64,000 nucleotides of DNA from Gracilaria vermiculophylla (GCA_019155205.2 JAHNZQ020000277.1:1437506-1501505); one strand, 5' to 3'; shown: positions 21,911-35,080, counted from the first letter of the stretch. Notes: generated from the sequence alone by a model not told the origin. Made by a program: numbers and translations.

Positions 21911-24610
21911 TCCGCATAGACTATTCCGATCAGGAAAGAGGAAGGGGCCCCAAGCCGGAGAGTTTCTGGCTCTCCGCTATCTACCTCTAATCAGGATTTC
22001 TGTTTTTCGCCTCCAGGTCGCTGTCGCGCGTTTTGTCGTATGCACCAGCGGCCTTTTATCTTGTGGCTAGACGCTCAGGAATGGCTTCTTCGTACAACAA
22101 TCACCGGTGGGGGAGCTGCTGCTCCACAACAAGGGTATTATTCGGTAGCTCAATGGGTTCACTACCATCGCCCGGTCAATTGAGCCTACAGGTTACCAAA
22201 CCGCGTCACATACTCCACATCCAGGAGAGCCTTCACTTTACAGCCTGGCTCTCAATGAACTCTTTTAGGCTCTCCTTGATGGCATCCATCTACGCTTAAT
22301 CCCTTCGTGCCCTAAGAAGCTCGAGAACCCGCTCCCGAGCCTCGCGCAGGGCCTCTACAGGAGAAGCTATCGCAGGGCGACTCGTCACAAGACAAGCTTG
22401 TACCATCTTCGGAAAGGTATTACCAAGAGCCCCAATAGAAGAACCGCCCAGGATTCCGCCGGAAGCGATATTATCTGCCGAAAAAGTAACAGACGCCACA
22501 GAAGGAGTCACGTACGGTGGTCCTGTCGAAACGGTAGGCTCTCAAGTAGAGGCTGCAGGCATTGAAGCAGAGAACGGCAGGGACAAGGAAGAAGCAGCCG
22601 GCACCGGGGGCGACAGTAGTACAGGAGCCGGGACGCTCCTCAGGCGAGGCTGAATAACCGGAACCGTGACGCTCACCAATCGGGGCTCCACCAGTAGGGC
22701 TAGAACAGTCGGGACGAGAGTAGTCTTGTACTCTTTCATAGGAGTCGGACCGGCTATGGCCGCGGGAGGACCTGGTATCGCTGCTGGAGGCTGCGCCACC
22801 ACAGCGGGGAGCCCAGCCCCGTCCTACGACGGAGCCGGTGACTGAAGTGGCGCACGGACCGCCAGGCTCCTCAACAAAGGATCATAATCAGGTACATGCA
22901 GCCGTGGCCCCTGAAGAAGCACAGAAGTTTCATGGCAGGGGAAGGCCGGCTAGGCTGGCCCGTCATCGTCTCCATTGGGGCTCCCCACAATTGAATGAAA
23001 CTTGTCCTCGCCATTATGCTACCATAGAAAGGCTGACGTATTGTTACACACAACTTGACGGTTTTCATCCTGCAGCGTCTTTGCCTCGACTTCGCTCCAC
23101 GAGGTGCCTTTAACCAGATTCTGAAACCCTAATGAGCGGAGGACTCTGATATTTGGCACAGACAAAAAGAGCAAACGTCCGGCGTTGGGCTGACGGACCG
23201 ATTCCCAGTAGAGGCGACTGTCGCAACACCGAGTATAGGGAGTAGCGTTCTCGTCCATTGCCTGTACATAAGCCGTTAGGGTGCCGACCGCGTATTCCGT
23301 TGAGGCGATCAGCATGATGAAACTTCCTAAGGAGTCCTGTGGATTTAGAACCTCTGATGCATGGTACGCAAACGTGATGGGCGTCACTCCACAGAAGTGC
23401 GGGGAGACCCAATGGTCTTTCCTGAAGTATTTCACCTTGAGGTAATACTTTGGAAGTTGCCTGGAATGCATGTTATGGAACTCCGTGCTGTACCAACCAT
23501 AGAAGTATCCGAAAGCGTCCCGCATTCGGGTCTCATTCGCAACGTGCACCCCCATCGGTTGCGATTCAGCCAATAGAGGCGATCATAAGGGGGATCGAAT
23601 GGCAGTACCGCAAGGGCGAAGCGTCGATAGACGATGCTTCCAAGACGCTTCGCTCGCTGGTTAGTGCTTTTCCTACGCAAAAGTTGCTGAAGGCGAGACT
23701 GAATCTGGCGCTCTTCGACACACCTGGGCTAAGGAGTGTCGCAGTGTCCCACCATGATCGGAGCATTGTCACCGTGGACCAGATTGTGGAGACAGTGAGC
23801 ACGGAAGGCGTCCACACTGTTTCGATACTGGTCGTTCAAAGTGACCTTCGCTACGGCACGAAATGGCATGGCCTGAAGGTAAAAATTCAAATCGGGGCAT
23901 GTAATCCTCCACGGAACAAGGGAGAATGACGCGCCTGTCATGGAAGGCCACAAATACTCTTGTAATGCGATGGTCGAAGGGCTCCCCTGGGCGGTGTGGC
24001 GTACCGGTGGAGGTGTGATGCACCTCAGGATCAGACTGAGAAGCAGGAGCTTGGGCCGGAGAAGTCATCCCGAAGGTATATGTAGTTGGAAGAACGGAGC
24101 CTGAGTGAGTAGTGGTACCAGAAAAGTTGGATGGGACACCACTAGAAGAGGGATCCGTCGTTGTGTATTTGTCGAAGGAGGCAACCACGTTACGGGGCCG
24201 TCGAAGAATACGCGGAGAGGACGGATCAGGGGATGCAGGGGAGGAGATAAGCACCATTGTGGGGAGCGAGTTCATAGCGGACGGGAACCAATGGTAAGGC
24301 AGAATGTAAGAAAGGGAGTTAAGACGTCTCCAAAAAGAATGAGCGGGCAGACGTGATGACTCAAGCGTTTCCCGAAAGGCGTCCTCGATGAAATCGAAGC
24401 GGCGAGCGCCGAGGAAAAATCTGCGGCACGGCACCACGAGAAGAGATCAGCAAGCCGTCCAGACCGGCTCACGCCCTGGCTGCAAACGGTAGGTGACCTA
24501 CACCGTAAGAACGACATTCGTGTTGCACGGAAGAGATTACCGCCGACTGCCGCTATAACACCAGCGGCATATGCCATGAAAGAGCAAATGAGGTGGCGTC
24601 AAGAATAATT
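21911..24610. other. degenerate region with minus-strand frames
   Basis: Minus-strand frames at 24437-23769, 23573-23019, 22802-22542 and 22511-22296 are open but share no single reading. The middle one has a Trp/Tyr-rich stretch (FGYFYGWYS). The third is Pro/Ala-rich, and the last ends in a charged helix (EALREARERVLELLRARRD). A gag-like origin is possible (VEDYMPRFEF near 23890) but there is no zinc knuckle or catalytic motif, so I do not assign a product. Plus-strand frames here look like shadows. Confidence 0.3.
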
Positions 24611-24784
24611 AAAGACCCGAAAACGCCTCAACGGAGACATGCAAACCCGCAGTCGGTCCACCGCGCGGAGACAAGGAAGTTCGAGGGAATCCTCTGGAGG
24701 CGAGGATGTTTCGCATTGTGGGAGACCGTTATAACGTCACCGCCGTTAGGACCCACTTAAGGATAGTTCTAGGAGAAGATGCAC

Positions 24785-25260
24785 CTTGAGGATGTGGTAC
24801 AATTCAGATAATATATTATGTAGCACAGTGGAGCCAAAGGTGATAGTGCCCATGAGGAATTGTAGAATTTGGATTTATTTTCGTTACTTAGTATTGTTAG
24901 ATACTACACTGGTGAGACCAGTTGGAACGAGCTCCCAGCACTTTACACAATCTGCCCGTTGAGCTTCACCTCCGCGGGAAGTAAACCAAGCACCCATGAG
25001 CCTTTTTCTACTTTTTCCTGATGGAGACTCTTGTCGAAAGCCTTCATGTTTCTATTCCTCGGATCCCCAGGTTGGCTCATAGCAGCGCCTGTAGCAGCAT
25101 TATCCGCGCAGTGAAACCCCTTCTCCACTTGGTGCTCGCAGATCCCCTTTCAGGATTTCCCCAGCTCGTGACCGTGATTACCGAAGACAACCTTAAGGAA
25201 CTCGCGCCTTTGGAGGCACCAAAAACTTCTGAGGGACGTTTTGTGCTATCATCTTGAAAG
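24785..25260 (-). repeat. dispersed repeat, copy 1
   Basis: Recognisably homologous to 57640-58140. Shared blocks include CCCGTTGAGCT(C/T)CACCTC, AGACTCTTGTCGA, CATAGCAGCGC and GCGCCTTTGGAG. On the minus strand both copies translate to related peptides (CADNAATGAA in this copy, WADNAPTSAA in the other), suggesting an old coding element. I cannot name the family. Confidence 0.6.
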
Positions 25261-25678
25261 CAAAACTGCATATACCACACCTTGGATATCGGGTGCAGGT
25301 AAAAGCTGAAAATTACCGAACACCGTTTACCGACCAAGTGTAACTGCTGTAAAGCCATATTCTTCAACCTTTCTGACTTGTTGGCTGCTAGCTAGGTTAG
25401 AGTTGCTGGGCACGAGTTTCTAGTAGCGCTTGCGAGTAAAACACAATTAAGCAAATCACAGTTAAGCTTTGAACGAGGTAGACTATTTTAGGTTCTCTCC
25501 ACGCGTTGTACACTATATCTCACGGTCAATTCGTGAAGCTGCCTCATTAAGATGAGGACCGCGTGCAGGTTTACATTAACTACTTCACACCTTGTTATTG
25601 TAGTTAGGCTGGTGGGGATATCCTGAAAAGGAAGCTGAGCAGTACTTTCCTAGTGTCTAGTATTGTCAAAGTTAATAA
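25261..25678. other. gap before a 5'-truncated retrotransposon
   Basis: No frame or repeat recognised. The 5' LTR expected for the following gypsy element was not found here. Confidence 0.4.
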
Positions 25679-26564
25679 ATGTTAAAACACTTTCGGCGAA
25701 GAGGATGCTCTTGGGGCCAAAAATCTCTCATTGCGGGTGCTGGAAATACCAAGAACGAGTTTGTGCCCGAAAACAGAATTGTGAGAGCGCGAGAAAGACT
25801 CTGTAAACCAACATGGAGAACCGGTGTAGCCATCTTTTTGTCTGATTTTCGAAACATTTTGATCGACGTTCCAGGGATAACCCATTCCGAAAGTCTGGAT
25901 AGATCCACCAAAGAATTACAGCCTCATATTCTCCTGTGAGCTCGCAAAGCAAGTCCAACAATGTTTATAGAAGCAGCGAAGATTGGGCTAGACGTCGATG
26001 GAGCTTTCTGCGGTGCAGGATTCTTCTGTCACCTAGGATTTTGATTTCATGAAGGTCTTCAGACTGGACCAGCTCCCACCGAGATTGAAAATGTCGAAAG
26101 GCAGAAATGAGCGCTCAGCAAATGAAAGATTTAAAAAACAATTCCTATTTTCTTTGACACAAGCCTGAATGCCGTCCGTGGAAACACAAGAATGGTAACC
26201 ACTGGCATGAGGGAAAGACTGTTCAGGGGAACAACACCGAAGCGAAGTGGACTCGTAAAGATGGCTCGCATCCTCAGGAAAAATGAGTGGTTCACCTAAT
26301 GAAATAGTAAACAATCAGGATGGACACCAAGAAGGTGTGATCAACCGCTCGGAAAGCGCGTTGAATTCTCTAAATGAGGCAATTAAGGTCTTGAGAAGAG
26401 AAGAAGGCTGTGATGTGCCAAATATCTCAAGTGCGAAGTCAAGTTCCATGATTGGAAGTCGTGATGACAAGATCCTTACGGGAGGACCTATTCTCGTAGA
26501 ATCTTTACCTGAAATGGGTGGTACCATGAACGTGCTCAGTGTAATAGTGTTAAAAGATGATTAA
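25679..26564 (+). pseudogene. gag and protease of the split gypsy element
   Basis: The frame at 25679-25939 contains NEFVPENRIVRARERLCKPT and LSDFRNILIDVPGIT, the capsid pattern of Ty3/gypsy gag ('sv..Y...F..L...ip.it'). It continues past a stop with EAAKIGLDVDGAFCG. A frame at 26283-26564 leads to a degenerate protease site, where the expected D-S/T-G region is disrupted just before TNVVSRDFL (near 26575-26600). Stops and shifts rule out function. Confidence 0.6.
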
Positions 26565-27069
26565 TATAGTACTAATGTTGTAAGCAGAGACTTTCTGGCT
26601 AAGTATAGAAGCAGAAATATCTATGAAGTATGTCAGGAAGACGTTACAGTTGAGCACTCCCAGCAAGGAACAAAAGAAGAAGCATAGGAAGCCATACTCA
26701 AGGGACTTTACGATTTGGAGCTCATACCTATATGTATAATTGGATCGTTGCCAGTTGCATGTATGATGTTCTGTGGGGAATGCCGTGGCATGTTTCCCAC
26801 AATCCAACAGTCACTTATGAACAAAGGATTGTGAAGGTTTGACCCGATGTTTTTCCAGCGATTTAGAAGAATGATGAAAGGATTAAATTGACGAATGTAG
26901 GTGTAAAAACTTTCCGAAGAATGATGAGAAAGAACATGAAGAAATTTGATTGGTTTCCAGGTGGGATTCGAAAGCTTAAGCATTCAAAAGGAGAAACTCT
27001 TTCCAAAAAGAATGCAAAATTGGAAAGAATGCTTGCAAAATTCGAGTCTTTTTGCAAAATAGAGTTGCT

Positions 27070-28390
27070 GCCTGGATGGCCACGAAAGAGATCCGTTGAT
27101 TATGAGATACACATCGAAAATGACTCGAAGTCTACACATCTTCCGTTATTCCGGTTGTCCCCTGCCAAATTAGAAGAGAAAAGGAATATGTGCGGAAGTT
27201 GCTGATATCAGTGAAGAGAAGGCAAAGCAAAACTCCGTTTGGAGCTTCGTTATTTCTCTTGAAACAAAAATGAAAATTAAGAGGAGTCGTAGACTATCGA
27301 GTACATAACCGCCACACTAAAAAAAATACCGCTTCCGTCCTGAGATCCAATGAGATGTTTGATAGGCTTGGATGAGCAAAAATTTTCTCCAAGTGGTATC
27401 TCAAGACGGGATTCCATCAAATACGGATGAACCCAGAAGATGTCAAGAAGACTGCGGTCAAGACAAAGAATGGGCAGTTCTATTATCTTGTCATGCCCAT
27501 GGGGCTTTGTAATACTCCAGCGCCTTTTTAAACGTTTATTACCCAGCTCTTTAAAGAATTTACTGATGATTTTCTGGTGGTCTATATGGATGATCTCCTC
27601 TTTTTCAGTAAGAATTAAGCAAGTGGCTTGAAGAACTCGGGAACTGTGTTGCGTCGATTGAAAGAAAAAAAGTGTTTTGTGTCCCTAGAGAAATTTGAGT
27701 CAATGAAAACAGAGATCGACTTCCTAGGATTTATTTTCGCTGAGGATGAAATTATAGGTAACCCATTTAAGGTCATAGTACTGAAGATTTCGCCGAATTC
27801 GAACTTCTTATCTGGGACGACTGCAATTATTTCGACTTTTCACATAAATTTTTTCAAAAATTCCTGCTCCAATAACGAATATGACAAAGAAAGATCAAGG
27901 TATCAAGAAATAGAATAAACCTTTTGTGAGAAAGCCTTTGAGAAGCTAAAAGAAGCAATCTCAAATGCACCAATTTGGGTATCGCCAGATTGGATCGAGT
28001 CATTCAAATGTCACATTAATGCCTCAAAGACCACTGTTGGTGGAACTTTGACACACTTTGATGAGAATGGAAGGGACCGTGTTATTGTATGCTACTCAAT
28101 GAAGTTATCCCCGACAAATTCCGTGTGCGCAGCTACTGACAGGGAGTTTCTTGGGCTTATCGCGTTTGTCAGTAGGTTTAGATGTTATTTGGAAGGGTCG
28201 GAGTTCGAAGTCTTAACAGACAACGAAATGCTAAAGAGGTTCTTGAAAAATCAGAAACGAAGCAGAAAAGAATCAGATGGCTTGAAACTCTTGGAGATTT
28301 CGGAATATTCCCTATAACTCTTAGATCTGGTGAGATAAACGTCTTAAGAGATGCTCTATCTACAGCTCTTCATGATATAGAAAAGAACGA
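27070..28390 (+). pseudogene. RT and RNase H of the split gypsy element
   Basis: Fragments in three frames give VVDYR..N near 27290, [21 protein letters not shown] at about 27390-27450, [14 protein letters not shown] at 27490-27530 and the active site YMDD at 27582-27593, then KTEIDFLGFIF. RNase H follows: CHINASKTTVGGTLTHFDENG (28009-28070), CAATDREFLGLI, YLEGSEFEVLTDNEMLKRF and LRDALSTALH. Stops and frameshifts throughout. Confidence 0.75.
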
Positions 28391-28399
28391 CGGTGGCTT

Positions 28400-29420
28400 A
28401 TTATGCAATGACTTTGAAGTGCCATATATCAAACAAGAAGACGTGATAACTCGGTACGAGGAAGATAGATTATTTGGTCTTGTTGTGAAAGCCATGAAAG
28501 ATGAATGGCCAGATAATCAGATTCAAAGACGCAAACTGGAAAAGATACTCCCAACGTTCAAAAAGGATGGTTAAAGACTCTTCTACAATGAAAAGCTTTG
28601 CATACTGCGAAATTCCGTCTCTGATGTATTGCAATTAGCGCATGAATATAAGATAAGTGGTCATTTTAAGTTTGCAAAAGACACTGTAGAGACTTAGCAA
28701 TTTCCATAGGAGGGACAAGAGTCAAGATGTTCGGAAGCATGGCAAAGGATGCATGAGTTGTTAGCAGTTTAATGACTCCAATCAGAAGACGTTAACCTGT
28801 CCAGAGTATTTAATGTTACCAGAGAGAAAATGGGGCTCATTGCCTACAGACGTTATCGTACGCTTACCCAAGTCAAAAGGTGGGTTTGATGCGAGAACTA
28901 CATGGGTTGATTTGGTTGACCAGAAGAGTATAATTCTTAATTTGCACTACTAAAGACACAGCTGAAGACACTGCAGATGCCTTTTTATCAAAAATTTTCA
29001 AGCACCATGGAATTCCAGAGATCATAATCTTGGACCCAGATCTAAAGTTTACATCCAATTTTTGGGATCATCTGAAGAACCTTTGTGTAGTGAAGTTGAA
29101 ACTGTCTACGAGCACACATTTTCAGACTGGCGGAGGGACCAAAATCATGAACAGAATCGTTTAAAACTATTTACGATGTTACTGCTCTTACCATTACCAC
29201 GACTGGGAGGAACTGATGTCTCCAGCTGAGTTTGTAAACAATTCTACAGCTACTGATAATCTTAGGAAATCACCATTTGAATTGGATATTGGACAGACAC
29301 AGAAGTCTTCGCTTGACATGCTTTCTGGAAAAGATATACCAGTCCAAACTGCAAAAAAATTCCAGGAAAAGCTGAAAGCCTTACTCTGAGATACACAGTG
29401 CTCATTTATAATTGCAAAAG
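28400..29420 (+). pseudogene. integrase, first part, of the split gypsy element
   Basis: Readable fragments include a zinc-region remnant (LAHEYKISGHF near 28640), KWGSLPTDVIVRLPKSKGGFDA (first catalytic Asp region, about 28830-28890), 'IPEIIILDPDLKFTSNFWDHL' split by a frameshift (second Asp, about 29010-29070) and 'SPFELDIG' near 29270. An in-frame TGA lies at 29387-29389. The frame runs into the copia insertion at codon GC(T), 29420/35086. Confidence 0.7.
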
Positions 29421-29754
29421 TGTGAAATATGGCGCCACATGTGCCGTAATCATGTTGATGTGATCATAATTGTTTGATCTGCAGCTAGTTAATTTGCGTG
29501 ACATAGTTAACAGACTGTAATCATCTTCGATCGATGCTTGTGATATGACACTATAAGTTACATGCTGAACTACACAAGTCCAATAAACCGACAAGGGCAA
29601 GCATCAAGTAATTCAATCTCGTTCCTACATCTTGTACGTCCGCGCTCTCTGCGCCTGCCGTGTTTCCAAGCGTTCACTCGTCCATACGGACCTTATCGAC
29701 GCACTCTAAACTACCGCGCAGCCGCGCCTGTGGTCGAACCCGTGCCGATTAATA
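29421..29754 (+). repeat. copia 5' LTR
   Basis: Direct repeat of 34746-35080. The right end is set by the loss of similarity after GATTAATA and by the target duplication found next to the 3' copy. Confidence 0.8.
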
Positions 29755-29809
29755 GTCATAACTGTCATCGGTCGTCCTGTTCGTTCTGTGACAAGTATAG
29801 CTACGCAAC

Positions 29810-31700
29810 ATGTCCGGCACCGATGATCAACTAAACAGTTCTGATCTTGTTGGTGTGGAAACCTCAGATCAGAGTAATCCTCACCTGCCTGTCGAGACGC
29901 ATCCAGAGCAGCCTAATATTATCAACTACGAAGCTGACTATCCCGAACCTTCTTCTGCAAACGCAAGTGCAGCGGAGAGAATTGCATACGCCGAGGAAGT
30001 GAGGTCGTACTGCGAATAAATGTTGGAAGCGTTAAAGGCAACTGGATATACTGGTGAAGCCTTTTGGATTGAGTACACTGCAACGTTTTGTAGACATAAA
30101 ATCGAAGCCATGCCGAAGCAGTTGGCGAAAAAGTAGTTTGCACTTTTGATCTTTCATGGTGTGCATGTGACACGTAAGCGGTTCTTTCCGGGAGCAATGG
30201 CACTCGTTGAATGCCTTTTACAAGAGAATTTCGTTCCTTCCACCGCCGACGCGGGCTTTGAAAGCCAACTATTTGGGTCTAGAAAGGAGATGTGAGGACA
30301 CAAAGCTCTCAGAACGGAAGATGCTGCCATTATCCGTGACGTTACTGACAGTAATATCGCCGCGACTAACCCTGGTCAAGACAGAGCAGGACGTTCCCAT
30401 CGATATCAACTCCTTTCCGCCCCACAAACCAATTTCCCTCAAGATTTTGCTGAATGTGAGAATAGACAGGCACGTCAATTTAGGTTTGAGCATGCAGATG
30501 GTTCGGCTAATCTCAAGGGGAGAGGAAAACCCCATGTAAGGTCAATCAAGAGACACAACTCCCAAGCACACAACACTGGCTCGGCAGGCTACTCACCTGG
30601 CATCAATGGCTTAATGAAAGCATACCAAGACCGAGAAAAGTACAGTGGTCGATGTGGTGAAGATCTTTCATCTGCTTTTCTTCTCTACGAGACTCTGGCC
30701 CGTGTCTGTGGTCTATCCACCAAGGGAAAGGCTGAAGCGCTTTGTGTAATGCTAAAGAATAAAGCACTGTCATTATACACCCGAGTGTATCGTCCCGATG
30801 ATACGTTCGACAAAGCTCGTCAGAAATTATTGTACTATTACACGAGCGAAAAGCGGAAAAACTGTATCCTACTCCAATGGCAGACTATGAAATTGTCAGA
30901 GGCGATGTAGGAAGATCCTGACAGCAGTGGAGCGGAAGCTTTACGAACATTTTCGTTCAAACTATCTTCACTTCAAAAGCAACTCTCTATTAACTACCAG
31001 CATGACGTGTTACTCCGTGATCAGCTGATTATCTCCTGCGATATCGATCGAATCCAACAATCGCTTAGAGAGCGTGTTCCAAGCACAGCTCACGAGATTA
31101 TTAACAGGATTGCGACGTCCCTTTCCCATGAAAGAAAATCCACAAGCTCTTATCTTATTAAGAGCGAAGAAGATGGTGTTCATCTATACAGTATTGGACG
31201 CCAGTTTGGTGGTTAAGCGAAACGATCTTTTGGATGCACAGGATTTTTTCAAAATCAACGACATAACCGACCTCGACGACTATTCTCCACATGGAATAAA
31301 GGAGCCAATGGCTGTTATGTATGTGGAACGGGCCACAAAGCTCGAATTCGCCACTCTCCGAAAGAAGTCCGCGCTGCTATCCAACCCCTGAAAGCCTAAA
31401 ACCCGTCCGCCATGGTCAGTGTTGAGGACGCGGCGTGTATCTCTGAACAATTAAATGAAGCTCTGGAGGACGATGAACCGGAATAAGAAGTTCAATTCTC
31501 CGATTCGGACGACGAGAATGCAGCATATCTCGCAACAGTCATACACTCTCTCCAAAGAGAAACGGAAGCGTATTTGGCAAACTCTTCTTTTATGCATGGT
31601 AGAATTTAGCCACAGATCTCCCAGCCGAAATAGCCGCTATGTTTTCAGCACTATCCATGGAAGCGGCCCCGCGTTTGAAAGGAATTCTCATTGATTCATG
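29810..31700 (+). pseudogene. copia gag and protease start
   Basis: The ATG at 29810 begins MSGTDDQLNSSD, and 69 codons later a TAA breaks the frame. Gag continues through 30614-30910 (helical, AFLLYETLARVCGLSTKGKAE) and 31007-31216. Near 31300-31400 a knuckle reads CYVCGTGHKARIRHS, of CCHH type. Protease-like GILIDSCANRSSVMS starts at 31681. The usual D-S/T-G is D-S-C here (Cys codon 31699-31701), so the active-site loop glycine is replaced. Confidence 0.65.
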
Positions 31701-31759
31701 TGCGAATAGGTCTTCAGTCATGTCATATACACAGTATCGTTCTTATTGTGAAGAGTTTA

Positions 31760-32860
31760 ATGATTCCAATGAACATCGACACCAACAGCGGATGCTCCAT
31801 GTTTGGAATCGGTAGTACCATTAAGGCAATTGGTACTGCACAAGTCCTGATCCCTTTCAAAGACTTAGACCTGGTTATTGACGTACAGTTCCAAGTAATG
31901 AAGGATGAAATTCCCTCATTACTTAGCATGCATGAAATGAAGGATAATGGATTGGATTACAGCATGCAAGATGAAAAAGTGAAGTTCAAGAACGCAGAGT
32001 AGATATTGACATTGGAGAATTACGTTCTCCTACACCGCTGGAAGCCTGAGGACCTAAAATAAGCTCTATACACTGAACCAGAACTTCGGAAACTCCATCG
32101 CTTTTTTGGACACCCCTCCGTCCAGGCTTTGTACAATCTTCTCAAGCGAGCCAACCCCGAAGGAGTAAAATGTTAAATGCGCAAGAAGTTAGAAGAATTC
32201 ATCAGTGATTGTGACATTTGTGTCCGTCATAGCGCAAGACCTTGTCGTTTTAAGGTCACCATTGGAACTGATGATTTGCGCTTCAACAACATCGTAGCAG
32301 TTGACGTCACGTACATAAGTAACCGCCCCGTACTCCATCTCGTAGATGAAGCAAAAAAATTTCAACGCTGCTCAGTTTCTGCGAAACATAACTTCCAATC
32401 ACGTCTGGAAAATGATCCTGAAATGCTGGAGCCGTGTCTACCTTGGACCCCCGGACGTTTTACTTGTAGACCAAGGATCAAATTTTGTCTCTGCAGAGTT
32501 TGCCGCAAATGCAACAGCCGAAGGCATCACAATCGTAGAAGCCCCGATCAAGTCTCCATCGACTATGTCTCATGTCGAGCGCTATGACGCGGCTCTTCGA
32601 GTTGCTTATCTAAAGATTCGGGACTCTATGCCGCGTTCTGAGAGTAACGAAGAATGCTTACAAGTGGCTGTGGAGGCCGTTAATGACTCGATCGGACCGG
32701 AAGGGCTCTGTCTGACACTATTGGTGTTCGGTGCTTTACCGCACCCGGCCAAAAACGGATGTGCTGATACTCAACTGCAACGGGCACAAGCAATGGGCGC
32801 AGCCTGTAAAGCAGTGCAGAAAGAGCAGGCAGCTCGCGTATAGCATTTGGTCTGGAGCAC
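31760..32860 (+). pseudogene. copia protease end and integrase
   Basis: The frame at 31691-32002 gives the rest of the protease (MFGIGSTIKAIGTAQVLIPF, EIPSLLSMHEMKDNGLD). The integrase zinc region follows: LHRFFGHPSVQALYNLLKRA (32095-32160) and CDICVRHSARPCRF (32210-32250). The core includes VAVDVTYI (first Asp, about 32300), VLLVDQGSNFVSAEF (second Asp, about 32460-32500) and SHVERYDAALR (Glu, about 32570). Frame changes near 32160 and 32350 break it. The catalytic triad is still readable. Confidence 0.75.
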
Positions 32861-32878
32861 GACCACGGTCCGAAGCGT

Positions 32879-34500
32879 TTGGAAGCTATTTCTGAGCTCC
32901 AAAAGCTCCATGCTGGACCTCCAGTATATGTTTACAGAGAGAGCAGCAAGAAATGGGAAGGGCCTTTTCCCTTCATTAAAATCAATGGCGAAACCGTAGT
33001 GGTTCAAATTCCGTCTGGCCGAAAGATTTTCCGTTCCACTGTGGTGAAGCCCTTTGTTTGTTCTTCTCTTAGCGCAATCTCGACTAAACCGGATACAATA
33101 AGGGCGAATGATCCGCAAGCAGCTGATGAAGGGCATACAACGGATCTCAGTAAGTATCGTGCTGCAATTGTAGAAAACCGGTGTGCAGCGATGTTTGGCT
33201 CTACAAAAGTCGTGATCGCTCCCCCTGAGGCCGTACCTCAATTAAAAGAAGCACGAAAGGCTCAATTGCACGGTGTACTGAAAAATGGTACCTTTAAGGT
33301 CGTCAAGCAGTCGTCTGTGACAGAAGGACACCGTATATATGGCATTCGTTTCGTTGACGCTTACAAAAAGATTGAAGGAAAGCAAACCAAGAAATCAAGA
33401 CTTGTCACTCAGAACTACTCGGATTTTCAGTCATCATCTATACCCACCAAGGCCCCAACGGTTACCAGACTTGGACAAAGACTAACTGTCTGACTTGCAG
33501 CCTGCCTACAATAGAACACACCATACTTTCGCAACATATCTCAATCATATGTTCAATCTGAGTCCTCATTTGAGCGCCAAATCTACCTTCGCCCCCCTTT
33601 GGAGATAGAACTTGACGATGAAGAAGTTCTTTTGGCTCTTAAACCCCTCTATGGCATACCAGAGAGTGGACTACACTGGTTCTTGACATACCAGACGCAT
33701 CGCAAAAAGGGGTTGAAAATGCAAGCAACAAAAGTGGACCCTTGTGTTTTGTACCGCAGAATTGAAAACAACTTGGACGCCCTTACTGTACTACAGGTAG
33801 ACGATTCATTTGGACATGGCTCACCAGATTTCCTTTCGCACGAAGAGAAACTTTGCTATTTTAAATCCAAGCCACGCAAGCTACTGGTGAAACAAGATGG
33901 TGGTGTTTTCAATGGAGTCTACATTGCAAGGAATATGGATGGGTCCTACTGCATCATGCAGGCCGAGCAGTTGAAATCTCTCAAAGCTGTCACAAATGCT
34001 GAATAGTTTAAAAGAATACCCGCTTCTGCTCAGTATATCGACAACTGCGTGCGCCCTGATATATGCGCTGCAGTACAGTTGCTTGCCCCTGGTTCCCAAG
34101 AACCGTCCAAGAATCAGACGAAGGCCCTGAATGATGTGGTCAAACATTGTCGTACTACAACTGAAGTTGGAATTCAGTATGTTTCTCTGGAACTGAGCTC
34201 TATCCGTCTACTTCTATTCACAGATGCATCATTTGCAAATGCCGCGGACTTTAGATCCCAATTAGGAGATGTACTTCTAATGATGGACGGAACAGGGAAG
34301 GCTAATATTCTACATTGCGGAAGCTCGTGTTGCAGAAGAGTCACGCGCTCTGTGATGGCTGCCGAAATTCATGCTCTTTTCTACGGATTTGACGATGCAT
34401 ACATAGCCAGAGATATGGTTTTGGAAATTTTGGGCCGCACTATTACGATTGATGGATACATTGACTCCCGAACGTTATTCAACGTGGTCGGAAAGGAATA
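32879..34500 (+). pseudogene. copia reverse transcriptase and RNase H
   Basis: The 32879-33493 frame leads from the integrase tail to the RT start (GIRFVDAYKKIEGKQTKKSR). The 33599-34006 frame holds LALKPLYGIPESGLHW (the 'SLYGLKQ' region) and the active site as VDD in LTVLQVDDSFGHG (about 33795). RNase H lies in 34049-34501: RPDICAAVQLLAPGS, LLLFTDASFANA and SVMAAEIHALFYGFD, the family's acidic residues. The stop after 33493 and further stops disable it. Confidence 0.78.
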
Positions 34501-34745
34501 AAAGACGTTGGAAAAGCGTTTACAAATTGATGCCGGCGCCCTGCGAGAGAGTCATGAACGTGGCGAGCTCCGCAGCCATGCGTAGATACCAAGCCCACAA
34601 AATATTGCTGGTGCAATGACAAAAGCCTGTAAGTGGAAATCTCATCCTCTATGGGACACTATGAAGACAAATAAATTTCGTGTCAACGCACAAGGTTGGG
34701 TTAGCAAGTTTAATGCAGCAGCATCAAAGACTGAAAAAGTCTGAG

Positions 34746-35080
34746 TGTGAAATATGGCGCCACACGTGCTGTATTCATGTTGATGTGATCATAATTGTTT
34801 GACCTTCAGCTAGTTAATTTGCGTGACATAGCTACCCGACTGTCATCATCTTCGATCAATGCTCGTGATATGACACTATAAGTTAGATGCTGAACTAAAC
34901 AAGTCCAATAAACCGACGAGGGCAAGGATGAATTAATTCAACCTCGTTCCTACATCTTGTACGTCCGCGCTCTCTGCGCCTGCCGTGCTTCCAAGCGTTC
35001 GCTCGTCCATACGGACCTTAGTGACGCACTCTGAACTACCGCACAACCACGCCTGTGGTTCGAACCCGTGCAGACTGATA
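34746..35080 (+). repeat. copia 3' LTR
   Basis: Direct repeat of 29421-29754 with modest divergence; followed by AAAAG. The host gypsy frame resumes immediately after. Confidence 0.8.

Larger units (their letters stand above)
29421..35080 (+). mobile_element. Ty1/copia retrotransposon nested in the gypsy element
   Basis: LTRs of about 335 bp (29421-29754, 34746-35080), both starting TGTGAAATATGGCGCCACA, bound the element. AAAAG at 29416-29420 is repeated at 35081-35085, a 5-bp target duplication. Order of domains: gag with a CCHH-like knuckle, protease, integrase, RT, RNase H. Integrase before RT defines Ty1/copia. Many stops and shifts make it non-autonomous. It is younger than the gypsy host, which it splits. 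Confidence 0.88.
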
